Assembly: GCA_902783825.1 (NCBI GenBank)
Contig: CACZSJ010000133.1
Location: 1-13,437, forward strand
DNA: 13,437 bases
Direction of reading: 5' to 3'
Source of the DNA: Oscillospiraceae bacterium
GTDB lineage: Bacteria; Bacillota; Clostridia; Oscillospirales; Oscillospiraceae
In this document: piece by piece, positions 7,410 to 13,437 of the stretch
Numbering within the stretch: position 1 is the stretch's first letter
Layout: the number at the start of each line of letters is the position of its first letter
Position numbers and translations under genes: made by a program
Notes under the pieces: generated by a model
Seen by the model: the letters and a program-made list of their open reading frames with translations, nothing else
Database searches by the model: none
What the model was told of the DNA's origin: nothing

Positions 7410-8375
7410 TCAGTTGTCAAACATGTTGGCGATGGAGACTTCTTCGTAGATGCGCCGGATCGCCTCGGCGAAGACAGAGGCCGTGGACAGATACTGGATC
7501 TTTTCGCAGGCAGGCATGTCTTCCGGATAGGGAATGGTATTGAGCAGCAAAAGCTCCTGGATGCAGCTTTCATGGATCCGATCAATGGCCGGACCGGAGA
7601 GTACTCCGTGGGTAGCGCAGGCGTAGACCTCCCGGGCTCCTCCAATCTCTTTGATCGCCTTGGCAGCGCCGCAGAGGGAGCCGGCGGTATCTACAATATC
7701 ATCCAGCAGGATGCAAATCTTGTCTTCCACGTTGCCGATGATGTTCATGACCTCGGACTGGTTGGCCCGCTCCCGGCGCTTGTCCACAATGGCCATATTC
7801 ACGCCCAGCTTCATGGAGAAGTTGCGGGCACGGGCCGTACTGCCCACGTCGGGGGAGACGATCATCACATCTTCATTCCCCTTGCCAAACTTCCGGGCAA
7901 AATGCTTGACAAACAGGTTGGAGCCCATCAGATTGTCCACAGGGATGTCGAAAAAGCCCTGAATCTGCGCGGCGTGCAAATCCATGGTCAGCACCCGGTC
8001 CGCCCCGGCGGCGGTGATCAGGTTGGCCACCAGCTTGGCCGAAATGGGGTCGCGGCTTTTGGCTTTGCGATCCTGCCGGGCATAACCAAAATAAGGAATC
8101 ACCGCGGTAATGCGCCCGGCGGAAGCCCGGCGCATGGCGTCGATCATAATCAGCAGTTCCATCAGATTGTCGTTGACGTGGTTGCAGGTGGACTGGACGA
8201 TAAACACGTCCTTTCCGCGCACAGGCTCATAGACGGAAATCGAACACTCGCCGTCGGCAAACTGCGAAACAGCGGCGTTGCCCAGGGGCATGTACAGCTC
8301 AGCGCAGATGTCCTGCGCCAGCGCGGGGTTGGAGTTGCCGGCGAAAACCCGAATTTCCTTGCCGTGTGAAATCAT
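7410..8375 (-). CDS. prs: Ribose-phosphate pyrophosphokinase (PRPP synthase)
   Basis: Prs transfers pyrophosphate from ATP to ribose-5-phosphate, giving PRPP for nucleotide, histidine, tryptophan and NAD synthesis. The 321-residue protein carries the class I motifs: the flexible loop YFGYARQDRK (95-104) with KSRDPISAKLVANLI, MDLHAAQIQGFFDIPVDNL from 131, and the PRPP loop DDIVDTAGS (225-233). It is the first gene after the promoter at 8460-8468, so it leads the minus-strand run. GGAGG lies 12 nt before the ATG, with a purine-rich GAAGAGAG closer in. The leader of about 80 nt contains a compact hairpin. Confidence 0.97.
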   Translation of the reverse strand: MISHGKEIRVFAGNSNPALAQDICAELYMPLGNAAVSQFADGECSISVYEPVRGKDVFIVQSTCNHVNDNLMELLIMIDAMRRASAGRITAVIPYFGYARQDRKAKSRDPISAKLVANLITAAGADRVLTMDLHAAQIQGFFDIPVDNLMGSNLFVKHFARKFGKGNEDVMIVSPDVGSTARARNFSMKLGVNMAIVDKRRERANQSEVMNIIGNVEDKICILLDDIVDTAGSLCGAAKAIKEIGGAREVYACATHGVLSGPAIDRIHESCIQELLLLNTIPYPEDMPACEKIQYLSTASVFAEAIRRIYEEVSIANMFDN

Positions 8376-8408
8376 ATCTCTCTTCGTCCTCCATTAACGT
8401 GAATCTTT

Positions 8409-8430
8409 CCGACCCCGCTGCTGGGATCGG
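8409..8430 (-). promoter_or_regulatory. Hairpin in the prs 5' leader
   Basis: On the minus strand CCGATCCC and GGGGTCGG form an 8-bp stem (one T-G pair) with loop AGCAGC, between the promoter and the ribosome binding site. No T-run follows, so it is not a terminator. No known riboswitch class is recognised. Confidence 0.45.
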
Positions 8431-8459
8431 CGCGGAAACCGTGCATGATGTTCGTGTTC

Positions 8460-8468
8460 ATTATAACA
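8460..8468 (-). promoter_or_regulatory. Extended -10 promoter of the prs operon
   Basis: On the minus strand TGTTATAAT gives a perfect TATAAT with the extended TG element. The -35 region is weak (TTCCAA at 17 nt), as is usual for extended -10 promoters. Transcription should start near 8453, giving a leader of about 80 nt. Confidence 0.7.
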
Positions 8469-8533
8469 CATGGCCGTGGGGATTGGAAGCAAAACTCTGT
8501 CTCCGGCCAGAAAAAAAGCACAGAAAAAAGCAA

Positions 8534-8562
8534 TTTACAATCCCATAAAATTTGTTTATAAT
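8534..8562 (+). promoter_or_regulatory. Sigma-A-type promoter of prfB
   Basis: TTTACA (8534-8539), a 17-nt spacer and TATAAT (8557-8562) form a near-consensus vegetative promoter. Start of transcription is expected near 8569, leaving an untranslated leader of about 90 nt before prfB. It points away from the prs promoter, so the gap is a divergent control region. Confidence 0.8.
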
Positions 8563-8660
8563 AACGTAGTTGAGCGCAGTCGGCTGCGGCTGTCGCTTTC
8601 GGAGGCCACTCACCCGGACGCCTCTGTGTTTTCTCATTCTCAGACAAGGAACGTGATCGC

Positions 8661-9767
8661 ATGCTTACATTTGAAGAATACAAGGTCAAACTGAACAACG
8701 CCAAGCCCGCGCTGGACCTGCTGCGCGGCGCGCTGAGGCTGGAGCCGGCTCTCAAGGAAATCGAAGAGCTGGAGGCCGCCAGCGAGCGGGATGGCTTTTG
8801 GAACGACGTGGAGAAATCCCAGAAGGTACAAAAGCGCCTTAAGGTACTCAAAAGCAAGGTGGAAAACTACCAAAAGCTCTGCGCTGCCTGGGACGATATG
8901 ATGGTCATGTGCGAGATGGCCCTGGAGGAAAATGACGACTCCATGCTGGAAGAGCTGCAGACCTCCTTTGCTGACTTTTCCGAAAGGGTGGAGGCTACCC
9001 GTCTGAGCACCCTCCTCACCGGCGAGTACGACGCCAACAACGCCATCCTCACCTTCCATGCCGGCGCCGGCGGCACCGAGGCCCAGGACTGGGCGTCCAT
9101 GCTCTACCGTATGTACAACATGTGGGCCGATCGCCACGGCTACAAGGTGAAGGTCATGGACTATCTGGACGGAGACGAGGCGGGGCTGAAAAGCGCCACC
9201 ATTATGATTGAGGGCGAGAACGCCTACGGCTTCCTCAAAAGCGAGCATGGCATTCACCGTCTGGTGCGCGTTTCTCCCTTTGACGCCGCCGGTCGGCGGC
9301 ACACCTCTTTTGCCGCCGTGGAGGTTATGCCCGAAATCAGCGACGACAACGAAATCGAGCTGCGGGACGAGGACATCAAGATGGACGTGTTCCGCTCCTC
9401 CGGTGCCGGCGGGCAGAAGGTCAACAAGACCTCTTCGGCAGTGCGCCTGACCCACCTCCCCACGGGCATCGTGGTGTCCAGCCAGGTGGAGCGCAGCCAT
9501 TTTCAGAATTTGGAAAACTGCCGCAACATGCTCCGGGCGCGCCTGGCCGAAATCAAGGAGCGGGAGCATCTGGAGAAAATCAGCGACATCAAGGGCGTGC
9601 AGATGAAAATCGAATGGGGCAGCCAGATCCGCTCCTACGTTTTCATGCCCTACCAGCTGGTGAAGGACCATCGCACGGATTACGAAAACGGCAATATCCA
9701 AAACGTCATGGACGGCGATTTGGACGGCTTTATCAACGCTTTCTTGGCCATGCGGGCGGAAGACTGA
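8661..9767 (+). CDS. prfB: Peptide chain release factor 2 (single frame)
   Basis: RF2 recognises UGA and UAA stop codons and triggers release of the finished protein at the ribosome. In the 368-residue protein the stop-codon tripeptide SPF is at 205-207 and the catalytic GGQ at 250-252, the same numbering as in E. coli RF2. The conserved HAGAGGTEAQDWASMLYRMY lies near 133-152. In most bacteria codon 26 is an in-frame TGA bypassed by a +1 frameshift. Here codons 25-26 are CTG AGG and the frame is uninterrupted. The ATG is preceded by AAGGA ten bases upstream. The gene has its own promoter and ends at a hairpin terminator, so it appears monocistronic. Confidence 0.97.
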   Translation: MLTFEEYKVKLNNAKPALDLLRGALRLEPALKEIEELEAASERDGFWNDVEKSQKVQKRLKVLKSKVENYQKLCAAWDDMMVMCEMALEENDDSMLEELQTSFADFSERVEATRLSTLLTGEYDANNAILTFHAGAGGTEAQDWASMLYRMYNMWADRHGYKVKVMDYLDGDEAGLKSATIMIEGENAYGFLKSEHGIHRLVRVSPFDAAGRRHTSFAAVEVMPEISDDNEIELRDEDIKMDVFRSSGAGGQKVNKTSSAVRLTHLPTGIVVSSQVERSHFQNLENCRNMLRARLAEIKEREHLEKISDIKGVQMKIEWGSQIRSYVFMPYQLVKDHRTDYENGNIQNVMDGDLDGFINAFLAMRAED

Positions 9768-9793
9768 ATTCCGCCCCTCCCTTGCAAACCGCA

Positions 9794-9820
9794 GGAGCGG
9801 ACTGTCGTCCGCTCCATTTT
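9794..9820 (+). terminator. Intrinsic terminator after prfB
   Basis: GGAGCGGAC and GTCCGCTCC form a perfect 9-bp stem with loop TGTC, followed by ATTTT. It lies 26 nt after the prfB stop. The T-tract is short, so termination may be partial. The hairpin also sits directly after the stop of the small minus-strand ORF. Confidence 0.75.
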
Positions 9821-9881
9821 AACGCCCGCTTGGGCCCGGGTCCACATCTCCGAAGATCAAATCGTCAATGTCTTTTTCCAT
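9819..9881 (-). CDS. Possible 20-residue acidic small protein
   Basis: On the minus strand AAAGGAGG, a 7-nt spacer and ATG open a 20-codon frame beginning MEKDIDDLIFGD and ending in TAA. The peptide is acidic at its start and matches no family I recognise. The ribosome binding site is as good as any in the window, which is the main evidence. Against it, the frame is very short, no clear minus-strand promoter was found upstream, and the DNA also carries the prfB tail region. It could be a leader peptide, a genuine small protein, a gene remnant or chance. Confidence 0.35.
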   Translation of the reverse strand: MEKDIDDLIFGDVDPGPSGR

Positions 9882-9904
9882 CGAAAGCCCTCCTTTGTTT
9901 TCAC

Positions 9905-9920
9905 AGCATATCACTATGCT
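9905..9920. repeat. Short inverted repeat
   Basis: AGCATA and TATGCT flank a 4-nt centre (TCAC). It lies 24-39 nt upstream of the small minus-strand ORF, so it could be an operator or a small RNA hairpin. It is short enough to be chance. Confidence 0.35.
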
Positions 9921-10018
9921 ATGCGGCTGCAGGCTGCTCTATGCCTGTTTCCCTGCGCCGTTTTTCCGGCCGGCGGACCGCTTTTTCCGAAGAATCCGGC
10001 CAATTCGGATATTTTTGC

Positions 10019-10047
10019 TTGAATCCTCCGGCTCTTTGGGGTATAAT
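10019..10047 (+). promoter_or_regulatory. Sigma-A-type promoter of the foldase gene
   Basis: TTGAAT (10019-10024), a 17-nt spacer and TATAAT (10042-10047). Transcription should begin near 10054, giving a leader of about 30 nt, which supports the ATG at 10083 as start. Confidence 0.75.
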
Positions 10048-10082
10048 GTCCCGGCAATTTATTGAAAAAAGGACGAAAGACT

Positions 10083-11639
10083 ATGAGCGCTTCAACCGAA
10101 AAGAAAAACCGTCAGGCTGCCCGGCAAGCGGGGACCGACAAGAAGATGCTTGCCGCCCAGGAAGCCGCCAAAAAGCAGGCGCAGAGCCGCCGCCGCTGGA
10201 CCCTCGGCAGCATTCTGGTGATCCTGCTGATCGCCGCCATTCTGTTTCTCAACTCCGGCTATCTCTACAGCAGCACCTCCGCCCTCAGCATCGGCGACCG
10301 GAAGTATTCTCCCGCCGAGGTGAACTACAACTACGCTGCGGAGTACATGAATTTTGCCAATCAGTACGGAAGCTACGCTTCCATCTTTGGTTTGGATACC
10401 AGCGGCGGTCTGGCCGGTCTGGACAGCCAGAGCTGTCCCATGCTGGAAGACGGCAGCTGGAAGGATTACTTCCTGGAGTCCGCCGAATCCAGCATGCTCC
10501 GGGTAAAGGCCCTGACCGACTATGCCGCGGCCAACGGCATCGCCTTAGATGACGAGGAGATCGCCCAGGTAGACGAGGGCTTTGCCGGTCTGGACGACTA
10601 CGCCAAGTCCCTTGGCTACAGCAACGCCAACGGCCTGCTGGCCGCCAACTACGGCAACGGCGTCAACCAGAAGCTGGTTCGCAGCGCCCAACTGGAAAGC
10701 ACGCTGGCCAACAAGGCATACCAGCACGTGCTGGACAGCTTCACCTACAGCGATGCGGAGCTGGAGGACTATTACACGAGTCTGGACGGCAGCAGCGACA
10801 TGTTCTCCTATGCCTACTATCGTATCCTTGCGGAAACCGTAGAGCAGGCCGGAACAGACGGAGAAAGCACCCAAGCCCCCACCGAGGAGACTCTCCAGGC
10901 CGCCAAAGCGGAGGCTGAGGCCATCGTTCAGGCGTATCAGGACGGAGAGGGAGAGGATGCCCTGGCCCGCTTCCAGCAGGCGGTTGCCCAGCAGACCGAC
11001 GGCGAAGGCTCTGCCCAGAGCAGCCGCAGCGCCGGCAGCTCTCTCAACAGCGCCTATCAGTCCTGGCTCATGGATACGCGCAGCGAAGGTGATCTCACCG
11101 TGGTCGAAGACGGCAGCGACACGGGATATTACGTGGTCCTCTATCTGGAGCGTGACGACAACCATTATCCCGTCGCCCAGGTGCGCCACATCCTGGTGAA
11201 AGCCGAAGCCGACGAAAATGGCAATTACAGCGAGCAAGCCAAGGCTGACGCCAAGGCCCGCGCCGAGGAAATCCTGGCCGAATGGGAAGCCGGAGACCGC
11301 AGTGAGGAGAGCTTTGCCAATCTGGCGGAGGTCTACTCGGAGGACGGCGGCTCCAACATGCAGGGCGGCTTGTACGACAGCGTGGCCAAAGGCCAGATGG
11401 TGGGTGAGTTTGACGCCTTCTGCTTTGCCGACCACAAGAGCGGCGACACAGGCATCGTCTACGGCGAAAGCAGCAGCTATGCCGGCTACCACGTGATGTA
11501 CTACGTGGGGCAGGGCGATCTGTACAGTCAGGTCATCGCCCGCAACGACCTCAACAGCGAGGCCATTGAAGCCTGGATGAACGAGCAGCTGGAAAACTAC
11601 GAAGCGCACCACGGGTTCTGGTACAAGCTTGTGGGCTGA
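10083..11639 (+). CDS. Membrane-anchored parvulin-type peptidyl-prolyl isomerase (PrsA/SurA-like)
   Basis: Such proteins assist folding of exported proteins outside the membrane through a PpiC rotamase domain. From the ATG at 10083 the protein has 518 residues. A basic, Ala/Gln/Lys-rich cytosolic start of about 38 residues is followed by a single hydrophobic helix at about 39-57 that acts as a signal anchor, with no lipobox. A long helical middle part follows, with an acidic low-complexity stretch near 250-330. The parvulin domain is at about 367-476: VRHILVK with His369, FANLAEVYSEDGGSNMQGGLYD, and GYHVMYYVG with His470. AAAGGA lies 9 nt before the chosen ATG. A TTG 21 nt upstream falls close to the predicted transcript start and has no ribosome binding site. 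A strong terminator follows, so it is probably a single-gene transcript. Confidence 0.9.
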   Translation: MSASTEKKNRQAARQAGTDKKMLAAQEAAKKQAQSRRRWTLGSILVILLIAAILFLNSGYLYSSTSALSIGDRKYSPAEVNYNYAAEYMNFANQYGSYASIFGLDTSGGLAGLDSQSCPMLEDGSWKDYFLESAESSMLRVKALTDYAAANGIALDDEEIAQVDEGFAGLDDYAKSLGYSNANGLLAANYGNGVNQKLVRSAQLESTLANKAYQHVLDSFTYSDAELEDYYTSLDGSSDMFSYAYYRILAETVEQAGTDGESTQAPTEETLQAAKAEAEAIVQAYQDGEGEDALARFQQAVAQQTDGEGSAQSSRSAGSSLNSAYQSWLMDTRSEGDLTVVEDGSDTGYYVVLYLERDDNHYPVAQVRHILVKAEADENGNYSEQAKADAKARAEEILAEWEAGDRSEESFANLAEVYSEDGGSNMQGGLYDSVAKGQMVGEFDAFCFADHKSGDTGIVYGESSSYAGYHVMYYVGQGDLYSQVIARNDLNSEAIEAWMNEQLENYEAHHGFWYKLVG

Positions 11640-11653
11640 TCCAATAAAGGAAG

Positions 11654-11686
11654 AAAAAAGTTTCCCGGGATCGGGAAACTTTTTTT
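11654..11686 (+). terminator. Strong intrinsic terminator after the foldase gene
   Basis: GTTTCCCG and CGGGAAAC pair perfectly around loop GGAT, flanked by an A-run and a seven-base T-run that extend the stem to about 14 bp. It could act in both directions and separates the foldase from the next gene. Confidence 0.92.
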
Positions 11687-11738
11687 CTTATCCCGCGTCA
11701 CACTGGCAGGGATATTTCCCAAACCGGAGGTTACGCAT

Positions 11739-12767
11739 ATGAAAAAAACACTTGCTCTGCTGCTGGCGCTCTTGATGGCGCTGTCTCTCTGCGCCTGCGG
11801 CAGCACAGCCAAGCCCGCCGCCGTTTTCCAGACGGCCTCAGATAGCGCCTATACCAACGCCGCTGCGCCCGTGCCCATGCCCGCCGCCGATTTTGACTAT
11901 GAAGCCGCGGCCGAGGAGGCCGGAGGCTTTGCCGCAGCCGCTGGAAGCCTGCGGGAAGCGGAGGGGGACAATCCGCCCCAGATGGATCCGGAGAAGATCA
12001 TCTACTCCTCCGACGTGACGGTGGAGACCACCACCTTTGACGAAGCCATCGGCAAAGTGGAGACGCTGGTCAAGGCCCACGGCGGCTGGATCGAATCCAG
12101 CAGCGTCAACGGCGCCAACTACTACGACAGCGCCCGGGGCTACACCCGCAACCGCAGCGCCAGCTACATCCTGCGCATCCCCAGCAACAGCTTTCAGGAG
12201 CTGATGGGCAGTCTCTCGGAGCTGGGCAACGTCCCCTACAGCCACACCTACACAGAAAACGTCACCGCGCAGTATTACGATGTGGACGCCCGCCTGAACG
12301 CCTACAAGGCGCAGGAGACGCGCCTGCTGGAGATGATGGAGCTGGCGGAAACCGTGGAGGACGTGATCGCCCTGGAATCCCGGCTCAGCGAGCTGCGCTA
12401 TCAGATTGAAAGCCTCCAGTCCACACTGAACAACTGGGATCGCCGGGTCAGCTACAGCAGCATTTACCTGGAACTCAAGGAGGTCCAGATCTATACGCCC
12501 GAGCCGGAGCGGCGCGTCAACTACGGCGAAGAGCTGCTGGGCGCCCTGCGTGACGGCCTGGCCGCCGTGGGCAGCTTTTTCCGGAATTTCCTGATCGTCC
12601 TGGCCGCTTCGCTTCCGCTGCTGCTGGTGCTGGGCGTTCTGGTTCTGCTGGCAGTCTGGCTCGTACGGAAGCTTCTCCGGCGCCGGAAGGCCCGCAAGGA
12701 GGCCAAGCGCGCCGCCATGGCTGCGGCCGCCGCAACAAAGCCGGCCCCCGCCGAGGAAAACAAGTAA
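11739..12767 (+). CDS. DUF4349 lipoprotein with C-terminal membrane helix
   Basis: The function of DUF4349 proteins is not established. This 342-residue protein starts with a lipoprotein signal peptide (MKKTLALLLALL...) and lipobox LCAC with the lipidated Cys at residue 20. An Ala/Pro-rich linker follows. The DUF4349 domain (about 80-265) shows KIIYSSDVTVETTTFDEAIGKVE, SYILRIPSNSFQELMGSLSELG and an ALESRLSELRYQIESLQSTLNNWDRRVSYSSI segment predicted to be coiled coil. Residues about 283-309 are strongly hydrophobic, followed by a very basic tail, so the chain is tied to the membrane at both ends with its domain outside. GGAGG lies 8 nt before the ATG. No convincing promoter is visible after the preceding terminator, so read-through expression is possible. 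Confidence 0.88.
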   Translation: MKKTLALLLALLMALSLCACGSTAKPAAVFQTASDSAYTNAAAPVPMPAADFDYEAAAEEAGGFAAAAGSLREAEGDNPPQMDPEKIIYSSDVTVETTTFDEAIGKVETLVKAHGGWIESSSVNGANYYDSARGYTRNRSASYILRIPSNSFQELMGSLSELGNVPYSHTYTENVTAQYYDVDARLNAYKAQETRLLEMMELAETVEDVIALESRLSELRYQIESLQSTLNNWDRRVSYSSIYLELKEVQIYTPEPERRVNYGEELLGALRDGLAAVGSFFRNFLIVLAASLPLLLVLGVLVLLAVWLVRKLLRRRKARKEAKRAAMAAAAATKPAPAEENK

Positions 12768-12786
12768 GATGCTTTCCCGTAAACAC

Positions 12787-12827
12787 ATAGACGGCCTCGC
12801 CTCCCGGCGGGGCCGTCTATGTCTTTT
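12787..12827 (+). terminator. Terminator between the DUF4349 gene and tdk
   Basis: A 15-bp stem (ATAGACGGCCTCGCC with GGCGGGGCCGTCTAT, one T-G pair) and loop TCCC are followed by GTCTTTTT. The T-run fits plus-strand termination. The same hairpin sits 14 nt beyond the tdk stop on the other strand and probably serves both convergent genes, though less clearly for tdk. Confidence 0.88.
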
Positions 12828-12833
12828 TCCTGT

Positions 12834-13412
12834 TCAGGCCTGCTGGGCCCGGATCTTGTCCTTCCAGCATTTGTGACACATGGCCACATAGCTGTCGTTG
12901 CCGCCCAGAAGCACCTGGTCCCCCTGGGTAACGATTTTCCCGCTTTCGTCAATGCGGGCGTTCACCGTGGCCTTGCGTCCGCAGGCGCAAACGGTCTTGA
13001 TTTCCGTCAGGGAGTCGGCCAGCTCCATCAGCCGCTGGGCCCCGGGGAAGAAATGGGTAAGAAAATCGGTGCGCAGGCCGAAGCACAGCACCGGCAGATC
13101 CTCCTGATCCACCAGATCCCGCAGCTGGTCGATCTGCACGGGGGTGAAAAACTGCGCCTCGTCGGCAATGATCACGTCGTGGACCCCCGCCTTCCGATAC
13201 GCCTCGGTCACATTTTCTTCCGGGGAAATGACCTGGGCCTGGCAGGACAGCCCGATGCGGCTGCGGATCAGATCCACTCCGTCCCGGGTGTCCACGCTGG
13301 GCTTGATGAGCCACACCCGCATGCCCAGCTCCTCATAGTTGAATTTGGTAATCAGCGCCTGGGCGGACTTGGACGAGCCCATCGCGCCGTATTTGAAATA
13401 GAGCTTTGCCAT
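12834..13412 (-). CDS. tdk: Thymidine kinase (type II)
   Basis: Tdk phosphorylates thymidine to dTMP with ATP in the salvage pathway. The 192-residue protein has the usual type II length. Motifs in order are the P-loop region YGAMGSSKS (8-16), the Walker B/catalytic segment DEAQFF (84-89, Glu85 as base), CFGLRTDF (110-117) and a likely zinc site from VCACG (Cys142, Cys144) and CHKC (Cys179, Cys182). The P-loop has Ser at position 14 where most members have Gly. The ATG at 13412 is the natural N-terminus (MAKLYFKYG). The purine-rich GAGAGGAG lies about 13 nt upstream, a long spacing. The gene converges on the DUF4349 gene across a shared terminator. Its promoter is outside the window. Confidence 0.95.
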   Translation of the reverse strand: MAKLYFKYGAMGSSKSAQALITKFNYEELGMRVWLIKPSVDTRDGVDLIRSRIGLSCQAQVISPEENVTEAYRKAGVHDVIIADEAQFFTPVQIDQLRDLVDQEDLPVLCFGLRTDFLTHFFPGAQRLMELADSLTEIKTVCACGRKATVNARIDESGKIVTQGDQVLLGGNDSYVAMCHKCWKDKIRAQQA

Positions 13413-13437
13413 GCCGTTTACTGTTCTCCTCTCTCGA

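Larger units (their letters stand above)
9768..10082. other. 315-nt gap between prfB and the foldase gene
   Basis: It holds the prfB terminator, a 20-codon minus-strand ORF with a strong ribosome binding site, a small inverted repeat, and the promoter and leader of the foldase gene. The stretch 9921-10010 is rich in CCGG-type runs and holds only a weak inverted repeat (TCCGAA/TTCGGA). No RNA gene was recognised. Confidence 0.6.

Noticed and set aside
8575..8624. Two small stems in the prfB leader (CGCAG/CTGCG and GAGGC/GCCTC)
   Set aside because: They have only 5 bp each, one with a 13-nt loop, and no T-run directly after. Chance is likely, although the leader deserves comparison because the frameshift control is absent.
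8640..9701. 353-codon open frame opposite prfB
   Set aside because: It is antisense to prfB, whose motifs are unambiguous.
9986..10016. Weak terminator-like repeat TCCGAA/TTCGGA followed by a T-run
   Set aside because: It has a 6-bp AT-containing stem, a 12-nt loop, and no gene upstream that needs it after the prfB terminator.
10062..10082. TTG start giving seven extra residues on the foldase
   Set aside because: It has no ribosome binding site and lies only about 8 nt from the predicted transcript start. The ATG at 10083 has AAAGGA at 9 nt.
10545..11612. 355-codon open frame opposite the foldase gene
   Set aside because: It is a shadow frame with no start signal, on the strand opposite a gene with promoter, ribosome binding site and parvulin domain.
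11688..11716. Possible promoter TTATCC-17-GATATT before the DUF4349 gene
   Set aside because: Only half of each hexamer matches consensus, which is too weak to call.

Overview
This is a compact, GC-rich stretch of bacterial chromosome. It holds eleven protein genes: ten that are clearly real by family motifs, seven of them in one minus-strand run, plus one tentative 20-residue ORF that is counted separately below. The gene content points to a Gram-positive Clostridia member, possibly a high-GC relative of Oscillospiraceae: a GlgC/GlgD pair for ADP-glucose synthesis, a PrsA-like foldase, a DUF4349 lipoprotein and a Firmicutes-style thymidine kinase. The taxonomic call is an inference from family resemblance. 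No mobile element, tRNA, rRNA or CRISPR array was seen.

Left part (1-8465), minus strand. A run of seven genes reads leftward from an extended -10 promoter at about 8460: prs (PRPP synthase), pth (peptidyl-tRNA hydrolase), glgC, glgD, glgP, a PfkB-family kinase resembling pseudouridine kinase, and a membrane-anchored PIG-L deacetylase cut by the window edge. Most junctions are tight: a 2-nt gap (prs/pth), a TAATG junction (glgC/glgD), a 16-nt overlap (glgP/kinase) and an ATGA overlap (kinase/PIG-L). The exceptions are a 58-nt gap before glgC and a 142-nt gap between glgD and glgP that contains two strong hairpins. GlgC with GlgD makes ADP-glucose and GlgP breaks glycogen down to glucose-1-phosphate. 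Glycogen synthase and branching enzyme are not in the window.

Middle (8376-10082). A divergent intergenic region carries back-to-back promoters for prs and prfB. prfB (release factor 2) reads rightward in a single uninterrupted frame and lacks the usual programmed frameshift. It ends in a hairpin terminator. The following 315-nt gap holds, on the minus strand, a 20-codon ORF behind a near-perfect ribosome binding site, and then a good promoter for the next gene.

Right part (10019-13437). A signal-anchored parvulin-type peptidyl-prolyl isomerase ends at a very strong terminator. It is followed by a DUF4349 lipoprotein with a C-terminal membrane helix. A second strong hairpin separates this from a convergent thymidine kinase (tdk) on the minus strand, whose promoter lies outside the window.

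Most of the window is ordinary housekeeping and storage metabolism. The points most worth a second look are the frameshift-free prfB, the small minus-strand ORF after it, the paired hairpins between glgD and glgP, and the predicted outward-facing PIG-L enzyme.
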